A stretch of 62,361 bases of DNA, taken from the NCBI RefSeq assembly GCF_008386575.1, contig NZ_VUOA01000016.1:104247-166607 (forward strand), in the 5' to 3' direction. The position numbers were made by a program, and so were the translations under genes. The DNA is from Salinarimonas soli (GTDB lineage Bacteria; Pseudomonadota; Alphaproteobacteria; Rhizobiales; Beijerinckiaceae). Each line of letters begins with the position of its first letter. Positions within the stretch are counted from its first letter, which is position 1. This document shows, in pieces, positions 44,870 through 60,600 of the stretch. Below the pieces are notes generated by a model that had not been told where the DNA came from, made no database searches, and saw nothing but the letters and a program-made list of their open reading frames with translations.

Positions 44870-45645
44870 AGGATCGGCTCCGCGCGCTGGGGGTCGGCGT
44901 AGAGGGTGCCGCCGCCGAAATAGCCGGTGATGCGGTCGTCCTCGCGGGCCGAGACCTCGTCCGGGTACTTGGTGCCGGGGATCTCGGCGAACTGGGCGGC
45001 CTTGAGCGCCGCGACGCGGACCACCCTTCGGTCGCCGTCGACGCGCGAGAAGTTGATCGGCACGAGAACGGTGCGGGTGCCCTCGCCGGTGGGGATGTCC
45101 GCCTCGAAGTAGCGGATGCCGGGCTCCGAGCGGTCGATCCAGATGTCGCGGACGACACCGGCGACGACGCCGTCGGCGCCGACGACCTGCATGCCGCGGG
45201 GATCGGGATCGTTCTCGTCGACGCCGAAATCGGTGGCGACGCGCAGGGGCACGCAGCGCGTCTCATTCTCGGCAGTGAGCTCGGGCAGGTCGTCGCGCAT
45301 GGCGTAGGAGGCCGGGCCGACGCCGTCGACGAGCGGGTTGCCCGTGGGATGGAGCGGCGCGCCGGGGAAGCGCTCGGCCGGCTCGGCCGCGACGTGGCGC
45401 GTGTCGATGACCCCGGGAGGCGCCTGGTAGGTTCGCCCGTCGCGCAGCAGGAAGGTCTTGGGCGCGGGCATGGGCGGGAAGCCCTCGACCCGCACGTTGT
45501 CGGAGCGGTCCGAGATGAGGGGGTACCCCTCGCGCTTGTCCTCGCGCCGCAGGTAGAAGACCAGGGCCCCAAAAAAGGCCCAGAACGCGTAGAGCGTCAC
45601 CTGGGCGACGTCGATATAGCCGGTGATGGCGCCTGTCTGATGCAT
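44866..45645 (-). CDS. puhA: Photosynthetic reaction centre H subunit
   Basis: The 259-residue subunit has one membrane helix (VAQVTLYAFWAFFGALVFYL, about 13-32), then the DKREGYPL sequence and a cytoplasmic PRC-barrel domain (LRVATDFGVDENDPDPRGMQ, VGADGVVAGVVRDIWIDRSE). It stabilises PufLM and guides proton flow to QB. The upstream open frame only reflects overlap with lhaA. It is separated from lhaA by 28 nt and coupled to puhB by ATGA. Confidence 0.97.
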   Translation of the reverse strand: MHQTGAITGYIDVAQVTLYAFWAFFGALVFYLRREDKREGYPLISDRSDNVRVEGFPPMPAPKTFLLRDGRTYQAPPGVIDTRHVAAEPAERFPGAPLHPTGNPLVDGVGPASYAMRDDLPELTAENETRCVPLRVATDFGVDENDPDPRGMQVVGADGVVAGVVRDIWIDRSEPGIRYFEADIPTGEGTRTVLVPINFSRVDGDRRVVRVAALKAAQFAEIPGTKYPDEVSAREDDRITGYFGGGTLYADPQRAEPIL

Positions 45646-45673
45646 GGTGGGTCGAGCCTCCAGGTGAGGGCGG

Positions 45674-47104
45674 TCAGGCCGGGACGTCGTCCAGGCCGAA
45701 GCGGGGCGGCGCCTTCTTGACGCCGCGAGTGGGACGAACCAGGGGGCCGAGGGCCACCAGGGTCGCGAACAGGAGCAGGATCTCCAGGTGGTAGACGAAG
45801 CTGAAGCCGACGGTCCGGTCGGCGAGCGCCTCGCCGAGCGCGCCGCTCGCCGCCGCCGCACCGACGACGTCGCTGATGAAGCCGCCGACGGCGATGCCGG
45901 TGCCCACGGCCGTCGCCTGCACGGCGCCCCAGGCGCCGAGCGCGAGGCCACTGCCCTGGGTGCGCGCAAGCGCCATGGCCGCGATCATCGTGCCGACCAT
46001 GAACAGGCCCGTGCCGAAACCCACGATCGCGGTCGCGGCCCGGAAGAGCGTCACGCTCGCGAGCGCGGGCGCCATGATCACCATCGCCATGGCGAGGATC
46101 ACCGCGAGCGCACCGAGCGCCGCGAGCCGGTAGGGATCGCCGCCGCGCCCGAGCCGGGCAGCCGAGAAGCCAAAGCCCGCGAGCGTGCCGCCGGCGAGCA
46201 GGGCGGTGAGCGCCGTGGTCTGGCCCACGCTCATGCCGAACGCCGCGGCGCCGAAGGGCTCGAGCAGGATGTCCTGCATGTTGCAGCCGGCCGTCCCCAG
46301 CGCCACGACCACGAGAAGGCGCGCCGAGCGGCCCTCGTCGAGGAAGGTGCGCCAGCTCTCGCGGAAGGAGGGGCGCGGCTCGTCGCGCCGCGTGCGGCTC
46401 GGGTCGCGGGCCTCCTGCTTCCACAGGGCGACCAGGTTGAGCCCCATGGTGAGGATCGCGGCGCCCTGGATCACCTGGATAAGGCGCAGCTGGCTGAACG
46501 TGTCGAGAAGCTCGCCGAAGACGAGCCCGCTCGCCACCATGCCGACGAGCAGCATCACATAGAGGAAGGCGACGATGCGCGGTCGCGTCTCGTCGGTGGC
46601 GAGATCGGTCGCGAGCGCCAGGCCCGCCGTCTGGGCCGTGTGGAGGCCGGCGCCCACGAGCAGGAAGGCGAGCGCCGCGCCGACATGCCCGATCCAGGCC
46701 GGTCCCGTGGTGTCGCCCGAGAGCAGCAGCAGCGCGAAGGGCATGATCGCGAGCCCGCCGAACTGCATCAGGGTGCCGAACCAGATATAGGGCACCCGTT
46801 TCCAGCCGAGCACGGAGCGGTGGTGGTCGGAGCGGAAGCCCACGAGCGCCCGCAGCGGCGCGAAGATCAGGGGCAGCGAGACCATCAGCGAGACGAGCCA
46901 GGTCGCGACGCCGAGCTCGACGATCATCACCCGGTTGAGCGTGCCGTTGAGGAGCACGACGGCGATGCCCGTCGAGACCTGGAACAGGGACAGGCGCAGA
47001 AGGCGCGACAGGGGGAGCTCCGGGGTCGCCGCATCGGCGAACGGCAGGAAGCGCGTTCCCACCTTCGTCCAGAGGCCGGCGCCGCGTCCCGAGAACCCGC
47101 TCAT
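45674..47104 (-). CDS. lhaA: LH1 assembly protein LhaA (PucC-family MFS)
   Basis: The 476-residue protein of about 12 helices belongs to the bacteriochlorophyll-delivery (PucC/LhaA) branch of the major facilitator superfamily. It has LSLFQVSTGIAVVLLNGTLN, the RSDHHRSVLGWKRVPYIWFG loop and CNMQDILLEPFGAAAFGMSV. LhaA assists LH1 insertion around the reaction centre. The ATG at 47104 overlaps the bchM stop by 4 nt. A related PucC-like gene is at 59248. Confidence 0.94.
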   Translation of the reverse strand: MSGFSGRGAGLWTKVGTRFLPFADAATPELPLSRLLRLSLFQVSTGIAVVLLNGTLNRVMIVELGVATWLVSLMVSLPLIFAPLRALVGFRSDHHRSVLGWKRVPYIWFGTLMQFGGLAIMPFALLLLSGDTTGPAWIGHVGAALAFLLVGAGLHTAQTAGLALATDLATDETRPRIVAFLYVMLLVGMVASGLVFGELLDTFSQLRLIQVIQGAAILTMGLNLVALWKQEARDPSRTRRDEPRPSFRESWRTFLDEGRSARLLVVVALGTAGCNMQDILLEPFGAAAFGMSVGQTTALTALLAGGTLAGFGFSAARLGRGGDPYRLAALGALAVILAMAMVIMAPALASVTLFRAATAIVGFGTGLFMVGTMIAAMALARTQGSGLALGAWGAVQATAVGTGIAVGGFISDVVGAAAASGALGEALADRTVGFSFVYHLEILLLFATLVALGPLVRPTRGVKKAPPRFGLDDVPA

Positions 47105-47801
47105 AACCGTGCGACCTCCAGGGCCTGCGAGATGTAGAAGCCGCGCGACACCCGCCGCGTGCGCCCGACCCGCATCCCCTCCGCGCCGAGCTCCCCGGCG
47201 AGCGCCGCCGCAAGGCGGTGCGCTCCGATGGGCTCGATCGCGGGCGAGCGGTCGGTGCGGGGAAAGAGCTGGCCGACCGCATGCATCGCGCCGAGCAGCG
47301 CCGTGCGTGGCGCGAAGGTCGCCACGAGCGACACCTCGGCCCGGCGGGCGAGGCCCGCGAGCGCCGCCACCATGTCGGGCGCCCGGTAATGGATGAGCGA
47401 ATCCATCGCCACGATGTGGTCGAAGCGGCCGAGCGCCGGATCGAGCATGTCGCCCACGACGAAGCGGATCCGCTCGCGCGGCAGGTCGGCGGGGCGGCGC
47501 TCGTCGGCGAGCCGCACGAGGGTCTCGGCGACGTCCACCGCCACCACCTCGGCGCCGCGCCGGGCCGCCTCGACGGCGAGCGCGCCCGTGCCGCAGCCCG
47601 CGTCGAGCACGCGCCGGCCGGAGAGGTCGTCGGGCAGCCACGAGAGGAGGTTGGCACGCATCTCGTCGCGCCCGGCCCGCACGGTGGCGCGGATGCGGCT
47701 CACGGGAGCGTCGGAGGTGAGCCGCGCCCAGGTCTCGGCCGCGGTGCGGTCGAAATAGGTTTCCAGCTCGTGCCGGCGGGTGATGTAGGTGGCGCTGCGC
47801 A

Positions 47802-47802
<1 letters not shown>
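47101..47802 (-). CDS. bchM: Mg-protoporphyrin IX O-methyltransferase
   Basis: The 233-residue SAM enzyme methylates the C13 propionate of Mg-protoporphyrin IX before ring closure. Family marks are the N-terminal HELETYFDRTAAETWARLTS, the SAM motif RVLDAGCGTGALAVEAARRG, and HIVAMDSLIHYRAPDMV. The start overlaps the bchL stop by 1 nt, and lhaA overlaps the end, in the standard order bchH-L-M-lhaA. Confidence 0.96.
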
Positions 47803-52382
<4,580 letters not shown>

Positions 52383-52408
<26 letters not shown>

Positions 52409-53906
52409 CGTAGAGGGTCTCGACGGTGATGACGGACACGCCCCGCTCGTGGGCGAAGCGCTCGGTGTTCCGGCGCGCCTTTCCGCGAACGAAGAACGGG
52501 ATCTTGCGAAGCTCCTTCTCGGCGTCCGGCGTCCAGCCGGGGTGGTCGGGGAGGACGATGGCCTCCGCGGCAGGCTCGCCGGCATGGGCGGGGAGATGCG
52601 ACGGGGCGGCCGCGTCGTTGAACTCGAAATCGTCCCGGAACATCGACAGGAGATGCTCTTCGAGCCCCATCATCAGGGGATGGACGAGGGTGTCGAACAG
52701 GACGTTCGCGCCCTCGAAGCCCATCTGCGGCGAGGAGCGGGCGGGGAAGTCCTGGACGTGGACGGGGGCCGAGATCACCGCGCATGGAATGTTGAGGCGC
52801 TTGGCGATGTGGCGTTCCATCTGGGTGCCGAGCACGAGCTCGGGCTGGAGGGCCACGATCTGGGCCTCGACCTCCAGATAGTCGTCGCTGATCAGGGCCT
52901 CGACGCCGTGGCGGGCGGCGGCGTCGCGCACCTCGCGGGCGCCCTCGCGGGCATAGGTCCCGATGCCGACGACGGCAAAGCCGAGTTCCTCCGCCGCCAC
53001 CCGGGCGATCGCGACGGCCCGATTCGCCTCGCCGAAGACGAACACGCGCTTGCCCGTGAGATAGGTCGAATCGACCGAGCGGGCGTACCACGAGGAGCGG
53101 GCGATCTCGTCCTCGAGGGCCGGGGCCGGATCGACGCCCGCCAGCGCCGCCACCTCGTGGATGAACTCCCGCGTCCCCGACACGCCGATGGGCATGCTCT
53201 CGACGCTCGCCTGCCCGAAGGCGCGCTTGAGATGGCGGGCCGCGAGCCCGGCGATCTCGGGGTACATGACCACGTTGAAGTCGGCCTCGCCAAGGCGCGC
53301 GAGGTCGGCGGGCGTAGCGCCGAAGGGCGCCACCACGTTCACGTCGATCCCGAGGCGGTCGAGGAGGCGGCGCAGCTCGGCCACGTCGTCGCGATGGCGG
53401 AAGCCCAGCGCCGTGGGGCCCAGAAGGTTGCACGACGGCCGGCGCCCGGCCTCCCGCTCGCCGCCCGGCCGGGCGAGGGCCCGCACGAGCTGGTAGAAGG
53501 TTTCCGACGCGCCCCAGTTCTCCTTGCGCTGATAGGAGGGCAGCTCCAGGGGCACCACGGGGATCGGCAGGTCGAGTGCCGCGGTGAGGCCGGCGGGATT
53601 GTCCTGCAGCAGCTCCGCCGTGCACGAGGCACCGACCAGGAGGACCTGCGGCTGGAAGCGCTCGTAGGCGTCCCGCACGGCGCTCTGGAACAGCTCGGCG
53701 GTGTCGGCGCCGAGGTCGCGGGCCTGGAAGGTCGTGTAGGTGACGGGCGGGCGCTTGTCCCGCCGCTCGATCATCGTGAAGAGCAGGTCGGCATAGGTGT
53801 CGCCCTGCGGCGCGTGCAGGACGTAGTGGACGCCCTCCATGGCCGTGGCGACCCGCATGGCGCCGATGTGAGGAGGCCCCTCGTATGTCCAGACCGTGAG
53901 CTTCAT
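52383..53906 (-). CDS. bchB: Light-independent protochlorophyllide reductase subunit B
   Basis: The 507-residue NifK-like DPOR subunit begins [20 protein letters not shown]. Asp36 (PQGDTYAD) is the unusual aspartate ligand of the BchN-BchB [4Fe-4S] cluster. The active-site region has [17 protein letters not shown], and the C-terminal domain carries [24 protein letters not shown]. It overlaps bchH by 26 nt and follows bchN by 4 nt. DPOR lets pigment form in the dark, as expected for an aerobic phototroph. Confidence 0.97.
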
Positions 53907-53910
53907 CGCG

Positions 53911-55713
<1,803 letters not shown>

Positions 55714-55759
55714 TCATGTGGTGTTCTTAGGGGAGAGGCTAGTGCGTCGCTCTCAAAAG

Positions 55760-55793
55760 TGTCAACTGAAATTGACGTAATGCGAAATTTACA
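55760..55793. promoter_or_regulatory. Two overlapping PpsR-type boxes in the bchF/ppaA divergent region
   Basis: TGTCAACTGAAATTGACG (55760-55777) and CGTAATGCGAAATTTACA (55776-55793) each keep five of six TGT-N12-ACA bases. They overlap by 2 bp (centres 16 bp apart). TTGACA on the minus strand (55760-55765) could be the bchF -35. Confidence 0.6.
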
Positions 55794-55969
55794 CCGGTAG
55801 GGGTCATTCCCAGGGGACGGGCGGGTTTCGACATGATACCGTGCGTCAACGGTTCAGCTCCAATGAGCCGCTTGCAACAAGGAACGCTGGGCCGGCACGC
55901 CGCACGAGACGACAACAAGAGCCCGATTAAGGGAGTTGCCGCGCTTGCACGATACGACGGGAGGCGGGC
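55794..55969. other. 5' leader region of ppaA
   Basis: These 176 nt between the PpsR boxes and the ppaA start contain no ORF with protein character and no strong hairpin. The length would allow a long leader, but no riboswitch consensus (for example a B12 box) was recognised. Confidence 0.4.
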
Positions 55970-56827
55970 ATGGCCAGGTTCGACGACCTTGGCGGGATGG
56001 CGCGGATGCATTCGAACGTACGTCACCTGGTGCGTGAACCGCTCCCCGTGGCCGGCGCGGATCCGGGTCGCCTCGCTCACATGATCGAGACGCAGATCAT
56101 CCCTCGCCTGATGCTGCTGCACGGCGAGCCCGACCGCTGCGACCCATACGTGCCGATCGCGCAGGCCGAGGTGACCCATTTCGCCGGGCTCGTCCTCACC
56201 CGCGACACCGCGCTCGGCGCGGCCTACCTCGCCTCGCTGCGCGCCCGGGGCGCGTCGCTCGAAGCCATCTTCCTCAGCCTCTTCGCGCCGACGGCGCGCC
56301 TCCTCGGCGACCTCTGGCGCGAGGACGTCTACAGCTTCGCCGAGGTCACGATCGGCCTGTCGCGGCTGCAGCAGCTCCTGCGTGGCCTCAGCGCCCCGTT
56401 CGAGGAGCTCGACGGCACGCCGCCCGATGGCCGCCTGGCCCTCCTCGCCGCGACGCCCGGCGAGCAGCACTCCTTCGGCCTGAGCCTCGTCGAGACCTTC
56501 CTGCGCCGCGCCGGGTGGGAGGTGGAGGTGGCCTGGGGCGCCGACGAGCGGCGCCTCAAGGCGCTCGTCCGCTCGGAAAGCTTCGATCTCGTCGGCTTCT
56601 CGCTCAGCTGCGACGTCTTGCTCGAACAGCTCAGCTCGACTATCCACGCCGTCAAGCAGGCATCACGGAACCGTGGCCTTAAGGTAATCGTTGGGGGACG
56701 CTACTTCACTGCCCATCCGGAGATGGTGGCACGCGTCGGCGCCGACGCGGGCGCCGTCGATGCCAGAGACGCGACCGCCCAGGCCGACCGCCTCGTGATC
56801 GCTCCGGCAGCTTCCGTCCCGCGTTGA
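55970..56827 (+). CDS. ppaA: PpaA/AerR, cobalamin-binding photosynthesis regulator
   Basis: The 285-residue regulator has an N-terminal helical cap and a C-terminal B12-binding Rossmann domain. H167 in EQHSFGLSLVETFLRRAGWE gives the ExHxxG cobalamin motif, and FDLVGFSLSCDV and LKVIVGGRYF follow. AerR/PpaA uses B12 light chemistry to antagonise or modify CrtJ/PpsR. The start has GGGAGG 5 nt upstream. It lies directly before ppsR (24-nt gap), the conserved pairing. Confidence 0.92.
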   Translation: MARFDDLGGMARMHSNVRHLVREPLPVAGADPGRLAHMIETQIIPRLMLLHGEPDRCDPYVPIAQAEVTHFAGLVLTRDTALGAAYLASLRARGASLEAIFLSLFAPTARLLGDLWREDVYSFAEVTIGLSRLQQLLRGLSAPFEELDGTPPDGRLALLAATPGEQHSFGLSLVETFLRRAGWEVEVAWGADERRLKALVRSESFDLVGFSLSCDVLLEQLSSTIHAVKQASRNRGLKVIVGGRYFTAHPEMVARVGADAGAVDARDATAQADRLVIAPAASVPR

Positions 56828-56851
56828 GGCGCCAACCGAGTTAACGTCCGC

Positions 56852-58288
56852 ATGCACAAGCCCCTCCCACGTGACGGACTGAGCCACTTCCACGACCCGC
56901 GGGCGTCGCTGGGAACGGTGGACGCGGAGGCGGCTGCCCGGCTCATCGCCGGCGCCAGCGACGTCGCGCTCGTCCTCGATCGAAACGGCATGATTCGCGA
57001 CGTCGCTTTCGGCGGCGAGGCGATGTCGGGCGAGGGATTCTCGGGCTGGCGCGGGCAGGACTGGCGCGACACCGTCACCGTCGAGAGCCGCGAGAAGGTC
57101 GAGCGGCTGATCGCGGAGGCCACCACCGACGCGGCGTCGCCCTGGCGGCAGGTCAACCATCCGTCGCAGCGGTCCGGGGACGTGCCCGTCCTCTACGCGA
57201 CGATGCGGGTGGGCGACCACGGGCCGATCATCGCCGTCGGACGCGACCTGCGTGCCGTGGCCGACCTTCAGAAGAAGCTGGTCGACGCCCAGGCCGCCAT
57301 GGAGCGCGATTATGGGCGCCTGCGGCAGACCGAGATGCGCTACCGGCTCCTGTTCCAGCTGGCGGCCGAGCCCGTCTTCATCGTCGATGCCGCGACGCGG
57401 CGGATCACGGAGGCCAATCCGGCCACGTTGGATCTTGTCGGCGCGTCGCCCGCCGATGCGGCTGGCCTCGCCATCGGGCACATCTTCGAGCCGGCCAGCG
57501 CCGCCCGTGTGGGCGAGATCATGGCTGCGGCGCGCGCAAGCGGCCGGGCCGAGGAGTCGGGCCTGCGCCTCGCCGGCAGCGGACGGGAGGTGGGCCTGTC
57601 CGTCTCCCTGTTCCGCCAGGAGCGGGCCGCTCACTTCCTCGTCCGAATCGTTCTTCCCGCGGCGCCCGCGAGCGCACCGGTGCGCTCGAAGGCGCAGCTG
57701 CTCGGCATGGTCGAGAACCTGCCGGACGCCATGGTGGTCTGCGATCTCGATCGCCGGGTGCTCACAGCGAACGGCGCCTTCCTCGATCTCGTGCAGGTGC
57801 CGACCCTGGAGCAGGTGCGCGGCGAGGCGCTGGAGGACTGGCTCGGCCGCTCGGCGGTCGACCTCAACGTTCTCGTCGCAAGCCTGCGCGAGCACGGCTC
57901 CGTCCGCCATTTCGGCACCGTCGTCCGCGGCGCCCTGGGCGGGCTCGAGGAGGTCGAGGTCGCAGCCGTCTCCGTGCCGGACGGGGATCCCCCGTGCTTC
58001 GGCTTCTCGATCCGCGCCGTCGGCCGGCGCCTGCCGACCGCCTTCGGCGAGAGCGGGCGGCTGCCCGAATCGGTGGCGCAGCTCACCGAGCTCGTCGGGC
58101 GCGTCTCCATGAAGGAGCTCGTCCGCGAGACCACCGATCTCATCGAGCGGATGTGCATCGAGGCCGCCCTCGAGCTTACGAACGACAACCGCGCGTCGGC
58201 GGCCGAGATGCTCGGGCTCTCGCGCCAGAGCTTCTACGCCAAGCTGCACCGCTTCGGCCTCGGCGACCTCGGCTCCGACGAGGGATAG
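56852..58288 (+). CDS. ppsR: Photosynthesis repressor PpsR/CrtJ
   Basis: The 478-residue transcription factor has tandem PAS domains (about 35-130, 165-270 and 285-400), a coiled linker (LQKKLVDAQAAMERDYGRLR) and a C-terminal Fis-type helix-turn-helix (ALELTNDNRASAAEMLGLSR, QSFYAKLHRFGLG). The redox-sensing Cys of the DNA-binding domain is present (ERMCIEAALEL). Another in AMVVCDLDRR may be the second redox Cys. It should bind the TGT-N12-ACA boxes of this window. Confidence 0.95.
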   Translation: MHKPLPRDGLSHFHDPRASLGTVDAEAAARLIAGASDVALVLDRNGMIRDVAFGGEAMSGEGFSGWRGQDWRDTVTVESREKVERLIAEATTDAASPWRQVNHPSQRSGDVPVLYATMRVGDHGPIIAVGRDLRAVADLQKKLVDAQAAMERDYGRLRQTEMRYRLLFQLAAEPVFIVDAATRRITEANPATLDLVGASPADAAGLAIGHIFEPASAARVGEIMAAARASGRAEESGLRLAGSGREVGLSVSLFRQERAAHFLVRIVLPAAPASAPVRSKAQLLGMVENLPDAMVVCDLDRRVLTANGAFLDLVQVPTLEQVRGEALEDWLGRSAVDLNVLVASLREHGSVRHFGTVVRGALGGLEEVEVAAVSVPDGDPPCFGFSIRAVGRRLPTAFGESGRLPESVAQLTELVGRVSMKELVRETTDLIERMCIEAALELTNDNRASAAEMLGLSRQSFYAKLHRFGLGDLGSDEG

Positions 58289-58289
58289 G

Positions 58290-58332
58290 CGTCAAGGCAA
58301 GTTTACACGGAATGTGTAAATCTGGCTTGACG
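58290..58332. promoter_or_regulatory. Two PpsR boxes upstream of bchG with internal palindrome
   Basis: CGTCAAGGCAAGTTTACA (58290-58307) and TGTAAATCTGGCTTGACG (58315-58332) each have five of six conserved bases and are 7 bp apart. They are nearly mirror images, and their inner halves form the palindrome TTTACACGGAATGTGTAAA (58302-58320). The second box ends 29 bp before bchG. Confidence 0.66.
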
Positions 58333-58361
58333 TTCGGGCGCCCCGGCGCGAAGCTCGCGTC

Positions 58362-59246
58362 ATGGCCAGACCATCGCTCTCCGCCGTCGCCGAACTCCTC
58401 AAGCCGATCACCTGGTTCGCACCCATGTGGGCCTTCGCCTGCGGGGTGGTGTCCTCCGGGGTCGGCGCCGGGGGGCGATGGCCGCTCATCGTCCTCGGCG
58501 TCCTTCTCGCCGGCCCGCTGATCTGCGCCGCGAGCCAGGCCGCGAACGACTGGTACGACCGCTTCGTCGATGCGATCAACGAGCCGGGGCGACCGATCCC
58601 GTCGGGCCGGATCCCCGGGCGCTGGGGCTTCTACATCGCCCTGGCCTGGACGGCCTTGTCCTTCGGCGTCGCGGTCTTTCTCGGGCCCTGGGCGCTTGCC
58701 GCCGGGACCCTGGGCCTCGTTCTCGCCTGGGCCTACAGCGCGCCGCCGATCCGCCTCAAGCGCAATGGCTGGTGGGGCAACACGGCCGTGGCCGTCTCCT
58801 ACGAGGGGCTTCCCTGGTTCACGGGAGCCGCCGTCATGGCGGCGGGCTTCCCCGATCCTCGCGTCCTCCTGCTCGCCGCGCTCTATTCCGTCGGCGCGCA
58901 CGGGATCATGACCCTCAACGACTTCAAGTCCGTCGAGGGCGACCGGCGGACCGGCATCGACTCGCTCCCGGTGACGCTCGGCGTCGCCCGCGCGGCACGG
59001 TTCGCCTGCTGGGTCATGGCGGTTCCGCAGGCCGTGGTCGTGGGGTTCCTCTGGGCGTGGGGACAATCGGTCCACGCCCTGGTCGTGGCGGGCCTCCTGG
59101 CGTTCCAGGCGCTCCTCATGCGCAGGCTCCTCGCCGACCCACGCGGCCAGGCCGCCTGGTACAACGCGACCGGCACCACGCTCTACGTGCTCGGCATGCT
59201 CGTGGCGGCCTTCGCGGCGCGCGCCCTCACCCTCGCGGGAGGCTGA
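58362..59246 (+). CDS. bchG: Bacteriochlorophyll a synthase (esterifying)
   Basis: The 294-residue UbiA-type prenyltransferase attaches geranylgeranyl to bacteriochlorophyllide a. The Asp-rich motifs are ASQAANDWYDRFVDAINEPG and THGIMTLNDFKSVEGDRRTG-like (GIMTLNDFKSVEGDRR). RPIPSGRIPGRWGFYI and LAWAYSAPPIRLKRNGWWGN are typical. It has about eight helices. The next gene starts 1 nt after its stop, so bchG, the PucC-like gene and bchP form an operon under two PpsR boxes. Confidence 0.96.
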   Translation: MARPSLSAVAELLKPITWFAPMWAFACGVVSSGVGAGGRWPLIVLGVLLAGPLICAASQAANDWYDRFVDAINEPGRPIPSGRIPGRWGFYIALAWTALSFGVAVFLGPWALAAGTLGLVLAWAYSAPPIRLKRNGWWGNTAVAVSYEGLPWFTGAAVMAAGFPDPRVLLLAALYSVGAHGIMTLNDFKSVEGDRRTGIDSLPVTLGVARAARFACWVMAVPQAVVVGFLWAWGQSVHALVVAGLLAFQALLMRRLLADPRGQAAWYNATGTTLYVLGMLVAAFAARALTLAGG

Positions 59247-59247
59247 C

Positions 59248-60600
59248 GTGAACCCCAACAGCCTCGGCTGGCTCGGCATCGTCCGGCTCGGCCTCGTCCA
59301 GACGGCGCTTGGCGCTATCGTGGTGCTCACCACCTCGACGCTCAACCGGGTGATGACGATCGAGCTGTCGCTCGCCGCGAGCATCCCGGGCGGCCTCATC
59401 GCGCTCCACTACGCCGTGCAGGTGCTGCGCCCTCGCTGGGGGCACGGGTCCGACATGGGGGGGCGGCGCACGCCCTGGATCATCGGCGGCATGGCTGCGC
59501 TCGCGGCAGGCGGCGTGCTCGCGGCCCTGGGCACGGCTTGGGCGGCAAACGACCGCCTCGCGGGGCTGAGCCTGTCAGTCCTCGCCTTCGCCCTGATCGG
59601 GGTCGGCGTCGGCGCCGCCGGAACGTCGCTCCTCGCGCTCCTGGCCGAGCAGGTCGACGCGCGCCGGCGGCCAGCGGCGGCGGCGATCGTCTGGATCATG
59701 ATGATCGTCGGCTTCGTGATCACGGCGGGAACGGCCGGGCCGTTCCTCGATCCCTTCTCCTTCGAACGCCTCGTCACCGTCGCGTTCGTGGTCTCCCTGG
59801 CGGCGTTCGCCGTGACGCTGGGGGCGCTACACCGCCTCGAGCGGCCACGCACCGGAGCGGCGCACGCCACGGCAGGAGAGGCGCCGCAATCCTTCCGCGC
59901 GGCGCTGGCCGAGGTCTGGCGCGAGCCGCAGGCGCGCCGCTTCACGATCTTCGTCTTCGGGTCGATGCTCGCCTACAGCGCGCAGGACCTCATCCTCGAG
60001 CCCTTCGCCGGCCTCGTCTTCGGCCTGTCGCCGGGCGAGACCACCTCGCTGAGCGGTCTCCAGCATGCGGGCGTGCTTCTCGGGATGGTGCTCGTCGGTG
60101 CGCTGGGCGGGGTCGGCGGGGGTGTGTCGGGCGCCCTCAACCGCTGGGCGGTCGGAGGCTGCTTCGGATCGGCGCTGGCCCTCGCGGGGCTGACCCTCGC
60201 CGCCGTCGCGGGCCCGGGTTGGCCGCTCCGGCCCAACGTGTTCCTGCTCGGCTTCTTCAACGGCGTCTTCGCGGTGGCGGCGATCGGCTCGATGATGTCG
60301 CTGGCCGACAACGGCGCCGGCCGCCGCCAGGGTACGCGGGTCGGGCTCTGGGGCGCCGCGCAGGGCGTGGCGTTCGGGCTCGGCGGCTTCGTCGGTGCGG
60401 TGGGCGTCGACCTGTGCCGGCTCGTCACCCCCTCGCAGGCTGCGCCCTTCGGCGCCGTGTTCGCGGCGGAGGCGGTGCTCTTCGTCGTCTCGGCCCATCT
60501 CGCCCTCAAGGTCAACGCGACCCTGCGGCAATGCCCCGTCATGGCCGTCGCGACGGTGGATCTCGTTCAGCCGGCGGCGGCAAGCGGAGGACGGTCATGA
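59248..60600 (+). CDS. PucC-family MFS transporter (ORF428/bch2 type)
   Basis: The 450-residue, 12-helix protein is a PucC/LhaA relative and occupies the conserved slot between bchG and bchP. The GTG start lies 1 nt after the bchG stop. Seen are LGIVRLGLVQTALGAIVVLT, the RWGHGSDMGGRRTPWIIGGM loop and YSAQDLILEPFAGLVFGLSP. The family helps deliver or sequester bacteriochlorophyll during complex assembly. Its specific partner is not known. It overlaps bchP by 4 nt. Confidence 0.92.
   Translation: MNPNSLGWLGIVRLGLVQTALGAIVVLTTSTLNRVMTIELSLAASIPGGLIALHYAVQVLRPRWGHGSDMGGRRTPWIIGGMAALAAGGVLAALGTAWAANDRLAGLSLSVLAFALIGVGVGAAGTSLLALLAEQVDARRRPAAAAIVWIMMIVGFVITAGTAGPFLDPFSFERLVTVAFVVSLAAFAVTLGALHRLERPRTGAAHATAGEAPQSFRAALAEVWREPQARRFTIFVFGSMLAYSAQDLILEPFAGLVFGLSPGETTSLSGLQHAGVLLGMVLVGALGGVGGGVSGALNRWAVGGCFGSALALAGLTLAAVAGPGWPLRPNVFLLGFFNGVFAVAAIGSMMSLADNGAGRRQGTRVGLWGAAQGVAFGLGGFVGAVGVDLCRLVTPSQAAPFGAVFAAEAVLFVVSAHLALKVNATLRQCPVMAVATVDLVQPAAASGGRS

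Noticed and set aside
55794-55969. Cobalamin riboswitch before ppaA
   Set aside because: The leader is long and the product binds B12, but I could not find a B12-box or a convincing fold; recorded only as leader.
56663-58249. 528-residue minus-strand ORF antisense to ppsR
   Set aside because: ppsR shows PAS and helix-turn-helix domains and the right neighbours; the antisense frame has none.
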